A stretch of DNA of 36,497 bases from Bauldia sp. (GCA_020442065.1 JAGRKZ010000131.1:51187-87683), one strand, 5' to 3'. Shown: positions 1 through 9,407, counted from the stretch's first letter. A program made the numbers and translations. The notes: a model not told the origin generated them from the sequence alone.

Positions 1-830
1 AAGCTGACCCCGAGCCACGGCAGGCGGACATGGCCGACGCCGGCCTTGGCCGAATCCGAGACGACGCGGACCATGTTGGAGGGGATGGCGAAGCCGATGC
101 CGTTGGAGTCGCCGGTCCGGGAATAGATCGCCGTGTTGATGCCGATCACCCGGCCCGACATATCGACCAGCGGACCGCCGGAATTGCCGGGATTGATGGC
201 GGCGTCGGTCTGGATGAAGAACTGGTAGTCGGAAACGCCGACCTGGGTTCGGGCGAGGGCCGAGACGATCCCGCTCGTCACCGTCTGCCCGACACCGAAG
301 GGATCGCCGATCGCGAGCACGATGTCGCCGACCTCGAGCTGATCGGAATCCCCGAACTCCGCGAATGGCAAATCGCCGGACGGGTCCTTGATCCTCAGTA
401 CCGCGAGGTCGGTGCGCTGGTCGCTCAGCACCACGTCGCAGTCGAATTCGCGCCGGTCCGACAGCGCCACCTTGATCTCATCGGAATTGGCGATGACGTG
501 GTGGTTGGTAATGATGATGCCCGAAGGATCGACGATCACTCCGGAACCGAGGGAGCGCTGAACCCGCTGGGTCGGCGCACCGAGGTCGGGCCCGCCGAAA
601 AAACGGCGGAAGAAGGGATCGGAGATGAACGGCGACTGGGACTGCTCGACCAGCCTTGATGCGTAGACGTTGACCACCGCCGGCGTGATCCGCTTCACGA
701 TCGGCGCAAACGAGTACTGAATCTGGGTCGAGGATTCCGGGACGATGCGCCACTGCTCGGCCGTCGCCGGCGCAACCACGGATAGCCCGGCCGCAAGCAG
801 AACAACGGCACAAATCGAATGCGTGACCAT
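1..830 (-). CDS. DegP/DegQ-type periplasmic serine protease, N-terminal part (cut by window edge)
   Basis: Trypsin-fold protease of the HtrA/Do family, expected to degrade or refold damaged proteins in the periplasm. The sequence starts at the ATG ending at 830. An N-terminal hydrophobic stretch (about residues 5-24) ends in APATA, a plausible signal-peptide cleavage site. The catalytic triad is visible: His111 in TNHHVI, Asp141 in RTDLAVL and Ser217 in NPGNSGGPL. The oxyanion-loop context matches active family members. The frame is still open at base 1, after 276 codons ending in WLGVS, which is where the protease domain normally hands over to the first PDZ domain. The PDZ domain or domains must lie outside the window. 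The gene is divergent from the GGDEF gene at 1067. Family assignment is firm; which HtrA subtype it is cannot be told without the PDZ part. Confidence 0.93.
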   Translation of the reverse strand, partial: MVTHSICAVVLLAAGLSVVAPATAEQWRIVPESSTQIQYSFAPIVKRITPAVVNVYASRLVEQSQSPFISDPFFRRFFGGPDLGAPTQRVQRSLGSGVIVDPSGIIITNHHVIANSDEIKVALSDRREFDCDVVLSDQRTDLAVLRIKDPSGDLPFAEFGDSDQLEVGDIVLAIGDPFGVGQTVTSGIVSALARTQVGVSDYQFFIQTDAAINPGNSGGPLVDMSGRVIGINTAIYSRTGDSNGIGFAIPSNMVRVVSDSAKAGVGHVRLPWLGVS

Positions 831-975
831 GACGGGAGGCGACTCCCCAACAATGTTTCGCCCAGCCTAGACCGTACCATCAAATGCGGCAGTGGCGTGA
901 CGCTTCCACGATGGCGTTCGGTGGCTGGTGCTCGATCTTGCCTAGATTCGTGTCATTCGGGTTAACTCTTGCTAA

Positions 976-981
976 TATAAT
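976..981 (+). promoter_or_regulatory. candidate -10 box (TATAAT) for the GGDEF/EAL gene
   Basis: A perfect TATAAT sits 86 bases before the start codon at 1067, in a locally AT-rich patch that stands out from the surrounding GC-rich DNA. No convincing -35 box lies 16-18 bases upstream (the best is around TCATTC), so the call rests on the -10 match and position only. Confidence 0.4.
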
Positions 982-1066
982 AGCCCGCAATACAGACCTT
1001 TGATCGTCGATCGAATTCCGACTTCGGTCGGCGACTCGCACAGACCAAGAACACATTTGGTTTCAC

Positions 1067-2473
1067 ATGGATACTCATGGTATCCGCGCCGACCAGGAAG
1101 CCGAACGCGAGGCCACGCATTCTCGCGCCCTTGAGGAATACGGCCTTCTTGAAAGCGAAGCTGAGCCCGAGCTTGATCGAATTGAGGGACTGGCTGCTCA
1201 GGCGCTCCAGGCGCCTATAGCATTCATCAGCCTTCTGGGCCGGGACCGGCACTCTCTCAAGGCACGGCAGAACGCACAACCATACAGTGTTCCAGATGAC
1301 CTGTCCTTGTACTTAGACATCCTGGCGAGCGAGGATCCGCTTGTCGTACCAGACTTGCTCGGTGATCCCCGACTGAACCGGAGTCCGCCGGCTCAGGAGG
1401 ACCCCGGTGTCCGCTTCTATGCCGGGACGGCTCTACGGTCACGTGCCGGACAGTTGATCGGTGCGCTCCACGTCATGGACGTCAAGCCTCGGACCGCCCT
1501 TTCCGGCGCCGACATCGGACGCCTGATCGACCTCGCCGCCGTCGCGATGCAGGTCCTTGAAGCTCGGCGGCTCAAACGCCGGGAGAACGCGGGTGACCTG
1601 GCCAAGGGCGAGAGCGAGCGCCAGTTCCGGATTCTGGTCGAGGGCATCAGCGACTATGCGTTGTACATGCTCGATCCTCGTGGCCTCGTCACCAGTTGGA
1701 ATGCCGGTGCAGAGAAGATCAAGGGCTACTCGGCCGAGGAGATAATCGGGCAGCACTATTCGATCTTCCATACCAGGGCCGACCGGGACGCAGGGGCGCC
1801 GGAAAAGGCGCTTCGCATTGCGGCCGAGGCCGGACGCTTCGAGACCGAAGCGCTCCGCGAGCGCAAGGACGGCAGCCAATTCTGGGCCAATGTGATCGTC
1901 GACGCGATCCGAACCGAAGCGGGCGAGCTGCTGGGCTATGCCAAGATAACCCGGGATATCAGCGAACGGCGGAAGCGGGACGAGGAACTCCGTCGCCTCG
2001 CCCTCACCGACACGCTGACAGGCGTCGAAAACCGATACTCGATACTACAGCAGATCGACGCTGCCGTCTCCAGTGGCCCGGCTGCGGTACTTGCCATCGA
2101 GCTCGACGACTTCAGCAAGGTCAATGACTTTCTCGGATACGAGGCCGGCGACAGGCTCCTCACGGACGTCGCGCGTCGCATGCAGGAAGTAGTCGGCCAC
2201 AGTGGCCGTATCGCTCGCGTGGGCGGCGATGAGTTCGTAGCCTTGTTGCCAGGGATCGCCGACGCGCGCACCGCGGTCGGTATCGCAGACTCGCTGATCG
2301 ATGCGCTGCGATCTCCGTTTGTCGTGGACGACCGGACGGTCTCGACGCCCGCCAGTGTGGGTGCGGCCGTCGCACCGTGGCATGGACGAACCGCATCGGA
2401 ATTGATCAGCAGCTCCAACCTCGCCCTTCACCACTCGAAATCCCGACGAGGGGGGGTGCACGGTCTTCCATGA
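1067..2473 (+). CDS. GAF-PAS-GGDEF protein, frameshifted before its EAL domain
   Basis: Cyclic-di-GMP signalling protein. Residues about 25-165 look like a GAF sensor domain. Residues about 182-303 are a PAS domain (WNAGAEKIKGYSAEEIIG, then a PAC-like YAKITRDISERR). Residues about 310-460 are a diguanylate cyclase domain with an intact GGDEF motif (residues 386-390). The frame ends at 2473, just after a run of seven G at 2450-2456, with a short out-of-frame tail. Removing one G restores a continuous reading frame into the EAL domain that ends at 3263, giving an ordinary hybrid protein of about 730 residues. As read, the product is a truncated cyclase without its phosphodiesterase. It could be a sequencing error, a real mutation or a slippage-controlled switch. 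Confidence 0.85.
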   Translation: MDTHGIRADQEAEREATHSRALEEYGLLESEAEPELDRIEGLAAQALQAPIAFISLLGRDRHSLKARQNAQPYSVPDDLSLYLDILASEDPLVVPDLLGDPRLNRSPPAQEDPGVRFYAGTALRSRAGQLIGALHVMDVKPRTALSGADIGRLIDLAAVAMQVLEARRLKRRENAGDLAKGESERQFRILVEGISDYALYMLDPRGLVTSWNAGAEKIKGYSAEEIIGQHYSIFHTRADRDAGAPEKALRIAAEAGRFETEALRERKDGSQFWANVIVDAIRTEAGELLGYAKITRDISERRKRDEELRRLALTDTLTGVENRYSILQQIDAAVSSGPAAVLAIELDDFSKVNDFLGYEAGDRLLTDVARRMQEVVGHSGRIARVGGDEFVALLPGIADARTAVGIADSLIDALRSPFVVDDRTVSTPASVGAAVAPWHGRTASELISSSNLALHHSKSRRGGVHGLP

Positions 2474-3263
2474 TGCTTTCCGGCAGTCCGTCATCGCGCG
2501 CCGCGCGTGCGAGGAGGAGCTGAGACGTGCCGTCGCGCATAGCGAACTGGAACTCTACTACCAGCCACAGATCCGCCTGGTCGACGGCGCAATCGTCGGA
2601 GCGGAGGCGCTGCTGCGCTGGAACCATCCCGAACGCGGTGTGCTGACGCCAGGGACCTTCCTCGCCGTGCTCGACCAGAGCGTTCTGGCGTCGGTCGTGG
2701 GTCACTGGGCGGTCGAAACCGGCGCCGCCTTCTGTGCGCATGTCCGTGACCGGATCAACGGCGCGTTCTGCGTCGCAGTCAACCTGTTCGGGGCACAGTT
2801 GAGTGACGGCGACCTCGCGGCCCGCGTGCTTGGCACCCTGGAGCGTACCGGGCTGGCCCCCGACGGTCTGGAACTCGAACTCACCGAGAACATCGTGCTG
2901 GAGCACGACACGGCCGCCCTTGAGGCCATGACAAAACTGCGATCCGAGGGAGTCCGGATCTCGTTCGATGACTTCGGAACCGGTTATGCGTCGCTCAGCA
3001 TGCTGAAGCGCGTCGCCCTCACGCGTCTCAAGATCGATCAGTCGTTCGTACGAAGCATCAATGAAGACGCCAAAGACGCGACGATCGTAAAGGCCGTGAT
3101 CGATCTCGCCCAGGGATTTGGACTGGATGTCATCGCCGAGGGTATCGAAACCGAGTCGCAGTTCGCGACCCTCAAGACGCTCGGCTGCGATCTGGGGCAA
3201 GGTTATCTCTTTGCCCGCCCAATGCCCGCTGCAGAACTGGAGAAGCGGCTCCGGGCATCGTGA
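2457..3263 (+). pseudogene. EAL phosphodiesterase domain separated by a frameshift from the GGDEF gene
   Basis: This frame continues the GGDEF protein after the seven-G run. It reads CTVFHDAFRQSVIARR, the usual linker between GGDEF and EAL domains, followed by YYQPQI and an EAL motif at 2604-2612. It also keeps DDFGTG and KIDQSF, which are metal-binding and catalytic elements of active cyclic-di-GMP phosphodiesterases. The first start codon in this frame (GTG at 2640) lies after the EAL motif itself, so independent translation would give a decapitated domain. The domain is otherwise undamaged over about 268 codons, which argues that the frameshift is recent, artefactual or bypassed. It is listed as a pseudogene segment of the 1067 gene. 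Confidence 0.75.
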
Positions 3264-3482
3264 GAGCACACCCCGAGCCGTCGCCTTCTCCACTCAAATC
3301 GTCAGACGCCGGCCCACCATCTCAGCAATCCCGCCTCGGCATCCACGTTGATTACGCGTCGAGTATCGCCGTAGGCTGACGCCATGCTGCCGCGCCGGCG
3401 CCATCACTCGAGACAAAGCCATGATCGCTAGGAAGGCCGAACCGCGTCGTCGCCGCCAGTTGCCCATCCTGGACAGGCGCCC

Positions 3483-5378
3483 ATGAGCGACGCCCTGTGG
3501 CGGCCGGTTGTCCCGGGCGTCGAAATGTGTGCCGACAGCTGCAACGTCTATGCAGTAGCGGGACCGGACGGCACGGTGTTCGTCAACGCCGGAACCGGGC
3601 ACTGGCTCAACGGCGTCGCGGCCCGGTTCAAGCCACCCTATACCCTTCTCTGCACGCACTACTTTCGGGACCACGCCGCGGGCGCCGCCCGCGCCTCGGC
3701 GATGGGCTTCGACGTCCGTGTCCCCACCGGTGAAGCCGAGATCTTTGCCGATCCGGCCCAGCACTTCCGCGAACGGCAGAGCTACATCGTCTACGACAAC
3801 ATCTGGGACCAGTTCGCCCCGATCATGCCGGCGCGGGTGACCCCGGTCCACGACCACGAGACGCTCGATGTCGCCGGCCTCAGCTTCCAAGTCGTACCGC
3901 TTCCCGGCGTTACGCCCCATCACACCGGCTACGCACTGACGACAGCCGACGACCGGACAGTGGTCTTTTCCGGCGAGGCCATCCACTCGCCCGGCCGCAT
4001 GGCCCGCATCGCGCCGCTCCAGTACGACTACAACGACCTCGGCGGCGCGGTGAACGCGCACTTCTCCGCCGGAGTCCTCCGCCGGATGGGGCCGGACGCC
4101 CTCTTCCCCAGCCTCGGAGCGCCGATCCTCGGCGATGCTGATGCCGCTCTCGCGGATCTGCGCGACTCCCTCCACCAGCTCTGCATGCTCCGCCCGCTGG
4201 AACGATCGCTGATCGCCGCCGCCGAAGACGACCGGCTGGAGCGGGTGACCGACCACGTCTGGGTCGAACCACATTCCGAGGCCGCGTCGTGGTACCTGCT
4301 CAGCGACAGCGGCAAGGTGATGGCGATCGACTACGGCTATCGCGGCGGGCTCGGGCTCAACACCGCTGCGGCCGGCAAGAACTGGCAGTGGCCGGCCTAC
4401 CCGATGCGCTCACGCCGGCGGGCGTTGCTCCACGGCGTCGACGCCCTCCGCCGCCAGCTCGGCGTCGATCGCATCGATGTCGTGCTGCTCAGCCATTTCC
4501 ACGACGATCATGTCGCCGGCGTGCCTCTGCTCCGCCGGCTGTTCGGTACCGAATGCTGGGCGGCAGAGAACTTTGCCGACCTCCTCGCCCATCCCGAGGC
4601 CCATCGCTTTCCCTGCGATTGGCCGGAGCGATTGACCATCGATCGCCGGCTGCCGCTGGACCAGACCTTCACCTGGGAGGAATACACCTTCCGCCTCGCC
4701 CCGATGTCGGGCCACACCCGCTTCGCCGCCGCCATCGCCTTCGAGGCGGACGGCAAGCGCTACGTCCACACCGGCGACCAGCACTTCTTCGACCGGCCCC
4801 GGCATGATCCTGACGGCGGCAGCTGGGAGGGCGTCATGCCCAACCCCAACGAGGTCTACCGCAACGGTTGCTTCACCCACAGCTTCCGCGACAGCGCCGC
4901 CCTCCTCGCGGAATGGCGTCCGGACATCGTCATCTCCGGCCACCAGCGGCCGATGTACACCGACGACAGCTTCTTCCGCCTGCTCTCCTGGTGGGGGGAC
5001 GAGTTCGAGCGCATCCACCACGCGGTGCTGCCGCTCGGCGCCGAGGAGCCGCACTTCGAGGCCGACGGCTGGGGCGGCTGGATCTGGCCATATCGCATCC
5101 TCGTGGCCGATGGCGAGCCGGTCCGGGTCGCGGTGACGGCACGGAATCCACTGCCGGAGGCGGCCTCACTCACGGTCCGTCTGGTCGGGCCGGAAGGCTG
5201 GGTGGGCGAGACAGCGACCGTTGACGCCGCCCCGCGGGCGGAGGTCTCGGTCACGCTCACGATTCGGCCCGATGGCCCCTGCCGGCGGCAACCGATTGCC
5301 GCCGAGCTGCTCGCGAACGGTCGCAGCTTCGGGCAGGTCGCGGAGGCGCTGGTGACGGTCGGCGAGGCGGCTTTCTGA
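3483..5378 (+). CDS. tandem metallo-beta-lactamase-fold hydrolase with C-terminal beta domain
   Basis: A 631-residue protein with two metallo-beta-lactamase (MBL) folds in a row. The second fold has the full metal-binding signature HFHDDH (His338, His340, Asp342, His343), followed by SGHT, TGDQHFF and VISGHQRP, as expected of an active dinuclear hydrolase. The first fold has HYFRDH (His59, Asp63, His64): the second histidine is Phe61, so this site is probably impaired. After about residue 540 there is an all-beta region resembling an immunoglobulin-like domain (VAVTARNPLPEAASLTVRL). No signal peptide is apparent, so it is probably cytoplasmic. The substrate is unknown. The gene stands alone on the plus strand between the EAL domain and the porin, 132 bases before the porin start. 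Confidence 0.8.
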   Translation: MSDALWRPVVPGVEMCADSCNVYAVAGPDGTVFVNAGTGHWLNGVAARFKPPYTLLCTHYFRDHAAGAARASAMGFDVRVPTGEAEIFADPAQHFRERQSYIVYDNIWDQFAPIMPARVTPVHDHETLDVAGLSFQVVPLPGVTPHHTGYALTTADDRTVVFSGEAIHSPGRMARIAPLQYDYNDLGGAVNAHFSAGVLRRMGPDALFPSLGAPILGDADAALADLRDSLHQLCMLRPLERSLIAAAEDDRLERVTDHVWVEPHSEAASWYLLSDSGKVMAIDYGYRGGLGLNTAAAGKNWQWPAYPMRSRRRALLHGVDALRRQLGVDRIDVVLLSHFHDDHVAGVPLLRRLFGTECWAAENFADLLAHPEAHRFPCDWPERLTIDRRLPLDQTFTWEEYTFRLAPMSGHTRFAAAIAFEADGKRYVHTGDQHFFDRPRHDPDGGSWEGVMPNPNEVYRNGCFTHSFRDSAALLAEWRPDIVISGHQRPMYTDDSFFRLLSWWGDEFERIHHAVLPLGAEEPHFEADGWGGWIWPYRILVADGEPVRVAVTARNPLPEAASLTVRLVGPEGWVGETATVDAAPRAEVSVTLTIRPDGPCRRQPIAAELLANGRSFGQVAEALVTVGEAAF

Positions 5379-5510
5379 ACCTCTCCCGGCGACGGCTTCC
5401 AACGGCCCGACCCCATGTCCTTCGGCGCCGGCCGAACGGTTGGCGGCCGCCGGCACGAAAGCGCTTGCATTCGGCCACGAATGGGAGAGCCTTCGGTGAG
5501 GAGGCTGTCG

Positions 5511-6641
5511 ATGAAGACCCTTGCTGTCACACTCGGCGTTGTCGCGGTGCTTGGCGCATCGGGCGGGGCCGCGTGCGCCGGCGACACCCTGGTCCCACCG
5601 CTCCGCGTCGGCGACGAAGAGGCCTATCTGCAACTCTACGGCCAGTTCAGCCCGTCGCTGCTGGTGGTCGACGACGGCCGGTCCACGCTCGGCTACGGCC
5701 CGATCGACAATTCCAACGCCTCCAGCCGGCTGGGCCTCCGGCTGTACGTCGGGATCAATTCGGCGACGTATCTCGGCGCCGACCTGGAAGGCGAGTATGA
5801 CGGGTATGCCACCAACTATGTCGATCAGCTGAACCGTGGCGGCTGGGATGGGCACGGCGCCCTGCTTCGCCACGCCGAGGGCTATCTCAGCAGCAAACCG
5901 CTCGGAACGCTGTGGCTCGGCCAGGGCGACATGGCCTCCAACAACACTGCCGAGGTCGATCTCTCCGGCACCGACGTCGTCGGCTACTCGTCGGTAAGCG
6001 ATCTCGCCGGCGGCCAGTTCTTCGCCTATGCCGGTGACGCCGGGCTGTCTGCGATCACGGTCGCCGACGCCTTCAGCAATCTCGACGGCCTCGATCGCAA
6101 GCTTCGCGTTCGCTACGACACACCATCCCTCGCCGGCCTGACGGCCTCCGCCTCCTATGGCCGTGAGGTCGTCCCGGAGGTGACCGGGGGCGACGTCTGG
6201 GACGTCGCGGTTCGTTATGCCCACGACTCCGGACCCTTCAAGGTGGCGGCGGCGGCCGCCTACTCCGACACCGGCTCGTCGAACCGGGTCGACGGTTCGG
6301 CGTCGATCCTCCACATGGCGAGCGGCATCAGCCTTACCGGCGCCGCCGGATACAATGCCGGTGATGACGGCATCGACGGCCGCTACCTCTACGGCAAGCT
6401 CGGTTACCGGCATGCGTTCTTCGACGTTGGCGCGACCGCCTTTGCCGTGGACACCTATGTCGGCGACAGCATCGATACGCCGGGCGCGGAGAGCCTCTCC
6501 TTCGGCGCGTTCGTCGTCCAGGATTTCGACGACTACCAGACCCAGCTCTATCTCGGCGTGCGCAGCTATGCCTACGATGACGACGCCGCCGACTACCGGC
6601 GGCTCGTCGCCGCGATGACCGGAGTCCGGGTGAAGTTCTAG
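5511..6641 (+). CDS. outer-membrane porin
   Basis: Predicted 376-residue outer-membrane beta-barrel for passive entry of small solutes. The ATG at 5511 is preferred over an upstream in-frame start at 5415, because it follows a GAGGAGG ribosome site and opens directly with a signal peptide (MKTLAVTLGVVAVLGASGG, cleavage near ACA/GDT). The mature part consists of alternating short hydrophobic/aromatic strands. YGPIDNSNASSRLGL near the N-terminus is like the first strands of alphaproteobacterial general porins. The protein ends in VKF, the terminal aromatic residue recognised by the BAM complex. It converges on the ABC ATPase gene, with the two stop codons sharing the bases CTAG at 6638-6641. 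A porin beside an importer operon fits solute uptake, but its selectivity cannot be read from sequence. Confidence 0.85.
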   Translation: MKTLAVTLGVVAVLGASGGAACAGDTLVPPLRVGDEEAYLQLYGQFSPSLLVVDDGRSTLGYGPIDNSNASSRLGLRLYVGINSATYLGADLEGEYDGYATNYVDQLNRGGWDGHGALLRHAEGYLSSKPLGTLWLGQGDMASNNTAEVDLSGTDVVGYSSVSDLAGGQFFAYAGDAGLSAITVADAFSNLDGLDRKLRVRYDTPSLAGLTASASYGREVVPEVTGGDVWDVAVRYAHDSGPFKVAAAAAYSDTGSSNRVDGSASILHMASGISLTGAAGYNAGDDGIDGRYLYGKLGYRHAFFDVGATAFAVDTYVGDSIDTPGAESLSFGAFVVQDFDDYQTQLYLGVRSYAYDDDAADYRRLVAAMTGVRVKF

Positions 6642-7711
6642 TCCGCGGCGCTGTCCTGAAGGAGCAGGAGGTCGTCGCGTCCGAAGCTCACCTCAGCCCT
6701 CGAGCCGCGCGGCGGCGGCGCCACGCCGGGGTTGTTGAAGGTGTCGAGCAGCACGGCGTTCTCGCCGAACCGCACGCGAATACGCACGACCGCGCCGAGG
6801 AAGGCCACCTCCTCGATCGTCCCCTGCATGCGGTTTCGGTCGCCATTGCCTCCGTCGAGCGTGATTGCCTCCGGACGAAGCGCCATCGGGCGAACCTCGC
6901 CGACGCCGGCGCCGTTCACACCCCGGCCGGCAATCACCTCCTGGCCATCGATGACGACCCGGCCGCTCGCGGGGTCGACGATCCGCGCGTCCAAGATGTT
7001 GAGCGTGCCGACGAACGACGCGACGAAACGGGTCGCGGGATAGTTGTAGACCTCGAAGGGCGTGCCGATCTGTTCGACGCGGCCGTCGCTCATCACGACG
7101 ATGCGATCCGACATCGACAGCGCCTCCTCCTGGTCGTGGGTGACGTAGACGGTCGTGATGTCGAGCTCGCGCTGGAGGGAGCGGATTTCCTCACGGAGCG
7201 AAATCCGGATCTTGGCATCGAGCGCGGAGAGCGGCTCGTCGAGCAACAGCACCGTCGGCTTCACGGCCAGCGCGCGGGCGAGCGCAACACGCTGCTGCTG
7301 GCCGCCGGAGAGCTGATAGGGATAGCGGTCGCCAAGTTCCGGAAGCTTGACGATGGCGAGCATCTCGGCGACGCGCCGCGCAATCTCGTCCTTCGGGCGA
7401 CGCGCCACCTTGAGACCGAAGGCGACGTTCTCGGCGACGGTCAGATTGGGGAAGAGCGCGTAGGACTGGAACACCATGCCGACATTGCGCTGGTTCGGCT
7501 TGAGCTCGGTGACGTCGCGCCCGTCGATGCGGATGGTTCCGGCCGACGGGATTTCGAAGCCGGCAATCATCCGGAGCGTCGTCGTCTTGCCGCAGCCCGA
7601 CGGTCCGAGGAACGAGATGAATTCGCCGCGCTGGATCGAGAGATTGAAATTCCGGACGACCGTGTTGGCGCCGTAGACCTTGCGCACACCTTCGAGATCA
7701 AGAAATCCCAT
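6638..7711 (-). CDS. ABC importer ATP-binding protein (PotA/FbpC-like)
   Basis: ATPase subunit of 357 residues that drives the importer encoded upstream. Walker A is GPSGCGKT (residues 36-43), the Q-loop region is VFQSYALFPN, the signature is LSGGQQQR, Walker B is VLLLDEP followed by LSALD, and the switch histidine is in YVTHDQEEA. All are intact. The last 110 or so residues form a TOBE-like regulatory domain (MALRPEAITLD), typical of spermidine, iron and sugar importers. The start ATG ending at 7711 gives the canonical N-terminus. A much longer open frame reaching back to 8560 is only a shadow of the permease gene. It is the last gene of a minus-strand operon, 14 bases after the second permease. 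Confidence 0.93.
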   Translation of the reverse strand: MGFLDLEGVRKVYGANTVVRNFNLSIQRGEFISFLGPSGCGKTTTLRMIAGFEIPSAGTIRIDGRDVTELKPNQRNVGMVFQSYALFPNLTVAENVAFGLKVARRPKDEIARRVAEMLAIVKLPELGDRYPYQLSGGQQQRVALARALAVKPTVLLLDEPLSALDAKIRISLREEIRSLQRELDITTVYVTHDQEEALSMSDRIVVMSDGRVEQIGTPFEVYNYPATRFVASFVGTLNILDARIVDPASGRVVIDGQEVIAGRGVNGAGVGEVRPMALRPEAITLDGGNGDRNRMQGTIEEVAFLGAVVRIRVRFGENAVLLDTFNNPGVAPPPRGSRAEVSFGRDDLLLLQDSAAD

Positions 7712-7725
7712 TCCGTCCCCGCCCC

Positions 7726-8514
7726 TTACGCTGCCGCCACGCTCTGCCGCCGGCCGCGGCCGAGGAGCTGGATCAGGCCCATGCAGGCCCAGGTTACGAC
7801 GAAGGCAATGATCGCCAGCGCCGATGGCTCGTAGGCCCGGTTGGCGCCGATGTTCTGCATGTACGGCCCGAAGGCGGGCCGATCGAGCAGGCTCGCCATG
7901 GTGAACTCGCCGATGACGATCGCGAAGGTCAGGAATGCGCCGGAGAGCAGCGCCACCCTGACATTGGGCAGGATCACCCGGAGCATGATCGTCAGCCAGC
8001 CGGCGCCGAGGCTCTGCGCCGCCTCGGTGAGTGTGCGCGCATCGATCGAGCGCATGCCGGTGTCGACCGCCCGGTACATGTACGGCAGCGCCAGCGTCGC
8101 GTAGGCAAAGACGAGAAGCAGGTCCGTCGCCCGCGGGCTCGACGTCATCGGCAGCCAGGACGACGAATTGTAGAGCCGGAGATAGCCGAACACGATGATG
8201 ATCGGCGGGATGACCAGGGGCAGCAACGTCACGAACTCGACCACCGGCCGGAGCCGCGGCATGCGCACTCGCACCGCATACGCCGCCGGCACGACCAGCA
8301 CGACACCGACGAGGATGGTGACGAGAGCGACGAACGTCGAATAGCTGAAGCTTTCGATGAAGCGGTTGTCGGCAAAGACCCAGCGGTAGGCATCGAACGA
8401 ATACTCGCCGCGGCGCTTGCGCAGCGAGAACTCGAAGGTCGCGATGAGCGGCACGATGAAGTAGATCGCGCCAAGCAGGATGATCAGCCACGGGCCGAGG
8501 CGCGAGGTCTTCAT
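7726..8514 (-). CDS. ABC importer permease 2
   Basis: Inner-membrane permease of 262 residues with about six hydrophobic helices. It carries the conserved cytoplasmic EAA-type loop (LTEAAQSLGAGWLTIMLRVI), which docks on the ATPase. It opens with a short basic N-terminus and a first helix (LIILLGAIYFIVPLIATF). The ATG overlaps the stop codon of the first permease by four bases (ATGA at 8511-8514), showing translational coupling. It resembles the PotC type of permease in length and loop placement. Together with the neighbouring permease it forms the heterodimeric channel of the importer. Confidence 0.92.
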   Translation of the reverse strand: MKTSRLGPWLIILLGAIYFIVPLIATFEFSLRKRRGEYSFDAYRWVFADNRFIESFSYSTFVALVTILVGVVLVVPAAYAVRVRMPRLRPVVEFVTLLPLVIPPIIIVFGYLRLYNSSSWLPMTSSPRATDLLLVFAYATLALPYMYRAVDTGMRSIDARTLTEAAQSLGAGWLTIMLRVILPNVRVALLSGAFLTFAIVIGEFTMASLLDRPAFGPYMQNIGANRAYEPSALAIIAFVVTWACMGLIQLLGRGRRQSVAAA

Positions 8515-9407
8515 TTGATCCACCGCTCGCCGCGCTGGCGCAGCCAGATGTAGCCGACATTGGCGAGGCCAGTGATCAGGATCATGCCGAGTGCGAGCGC
8601 GTAGCCGAGATGCGGGTCGTGAAGCACGTCGCCGCGGATCTGCGCGTAGAGCAGGATCGGCACGATGTTGAGCGAGCTGCCGGTCAGCGCATAGGCCGTC
8701 GCGACGGCGCCAAAGGCGTTGGCGAAGAGGAGGATGGTCGCGCCGAGAAGGCTCGGCCACAAGACCGGAAACGCCACATGCCGCCAGTACTGCCATGGCG
8801 TCGCGCCGAGAATCGCAGCCGCCTCCCGCCATTCCTTCCGCAGCCCGTCGAGGGCCGGCATCAGGATCAGCACCATCAGCGGGATCTGGAAATAGAGATA
8901 GGTGATGGTGAGGCCCCAGAAGCTCAGCAGATTGAAGCCGAGAGCGCGGAGGTTGATGCCCGCGTACTGGTCGAGGAGCGCGGTCACCAGTCCGGTCGGA
9001 CCGAGGGTCGCCAGGAACGCGAAGGCGAGCGGGATGCCGGCGAACTGGGAGGCGACACCGCTGAAGGTCGTCACGAACGGCCGGAGCGGGCGCGGCAGCT
9101 TGCCGAGGACGACGGCGTAGGCGATGACGAAGCCGGCAAGCGCCCCGAGCAGGGCGGAAGCGACGCTCACCTGGATGCTGATCCAATAGGCGCTGACGAT
9201 CGTCGGCTGATTGAGCCGAGCAATGTTGTCGAGCGTGAAGGAGCCGTCCGGCGTCTGGAACGCGCCGACCACCAGGTCGAGCGTCGGCAGGATCAGGAAA
9301 AGGACGGTGAACAGGAAGAAGGGGGTAATGCCGAGCCACGCCCATGAGCGGCGCCCCCCGCTTCGGGCCACCGGCGCCACGACGGCAAGTTCGGCCTCCC
9401 GGCTCAT
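8511..9407 (-). CDS. ABC importer permease 1
   Basis: Inner-membrane permease of 298 residues with a basic cytoplasmic N-terminus of about 25 residues and six predicted helices. The first helix is FFLFTVLFLILPTLDLVVG. The EAA loop is visible as WREAAAILGATPWQYWRHVA, followed by FPVLWPSL. It is the PotB-type partner of the permease that overlaps its stop codon. It lies 120 bases after the binding-protein gene, and that gap holds a strong stem-loop, so it is probably made in smaller amounts than the binding protein. The transported solute is not evident from the permease. Confidence 0.92.
   Translation of the reverse strand: MSREAELAVVAPVARSGGRRSWAWLGITPFFLFTVLFLILPTLDLVVGAFQTPDGSFTLDNIARLNQPTIVSAYWISIQVSVASALLGALAGFVIAYAVVLGKLPRPLRPFVTTFSGVASQFAGIPLAFAFLATLGPTGLVTALLDQYAGINLRALGFNLLSFWGLTITYLYFQIPLMVLILMPALDGLRKEWREAAAILGATPWQYWRHVAFPVLWPSLLGATILLFANAFGAVATAYALTGSSLNIVPILLYAQIRGDVLHDPHLGYALALGMILITGLANVGYIWLRQRGERWIK

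Noticed and set aside
30-659. 209-codon plus-strand frame at the left edge
   Set aside because: It is the antisense of a protease with a complete His-Asp-Ser triad.
7712-8560. N-terminal extension of the ABC ATPase frame to 8560 on the minus strand
   Set aside because: It overlaps the permease gene in another frame, is Arg/Pro/His-rich shadow sequence and has no domain; the ATPase starts naturally at 7711.
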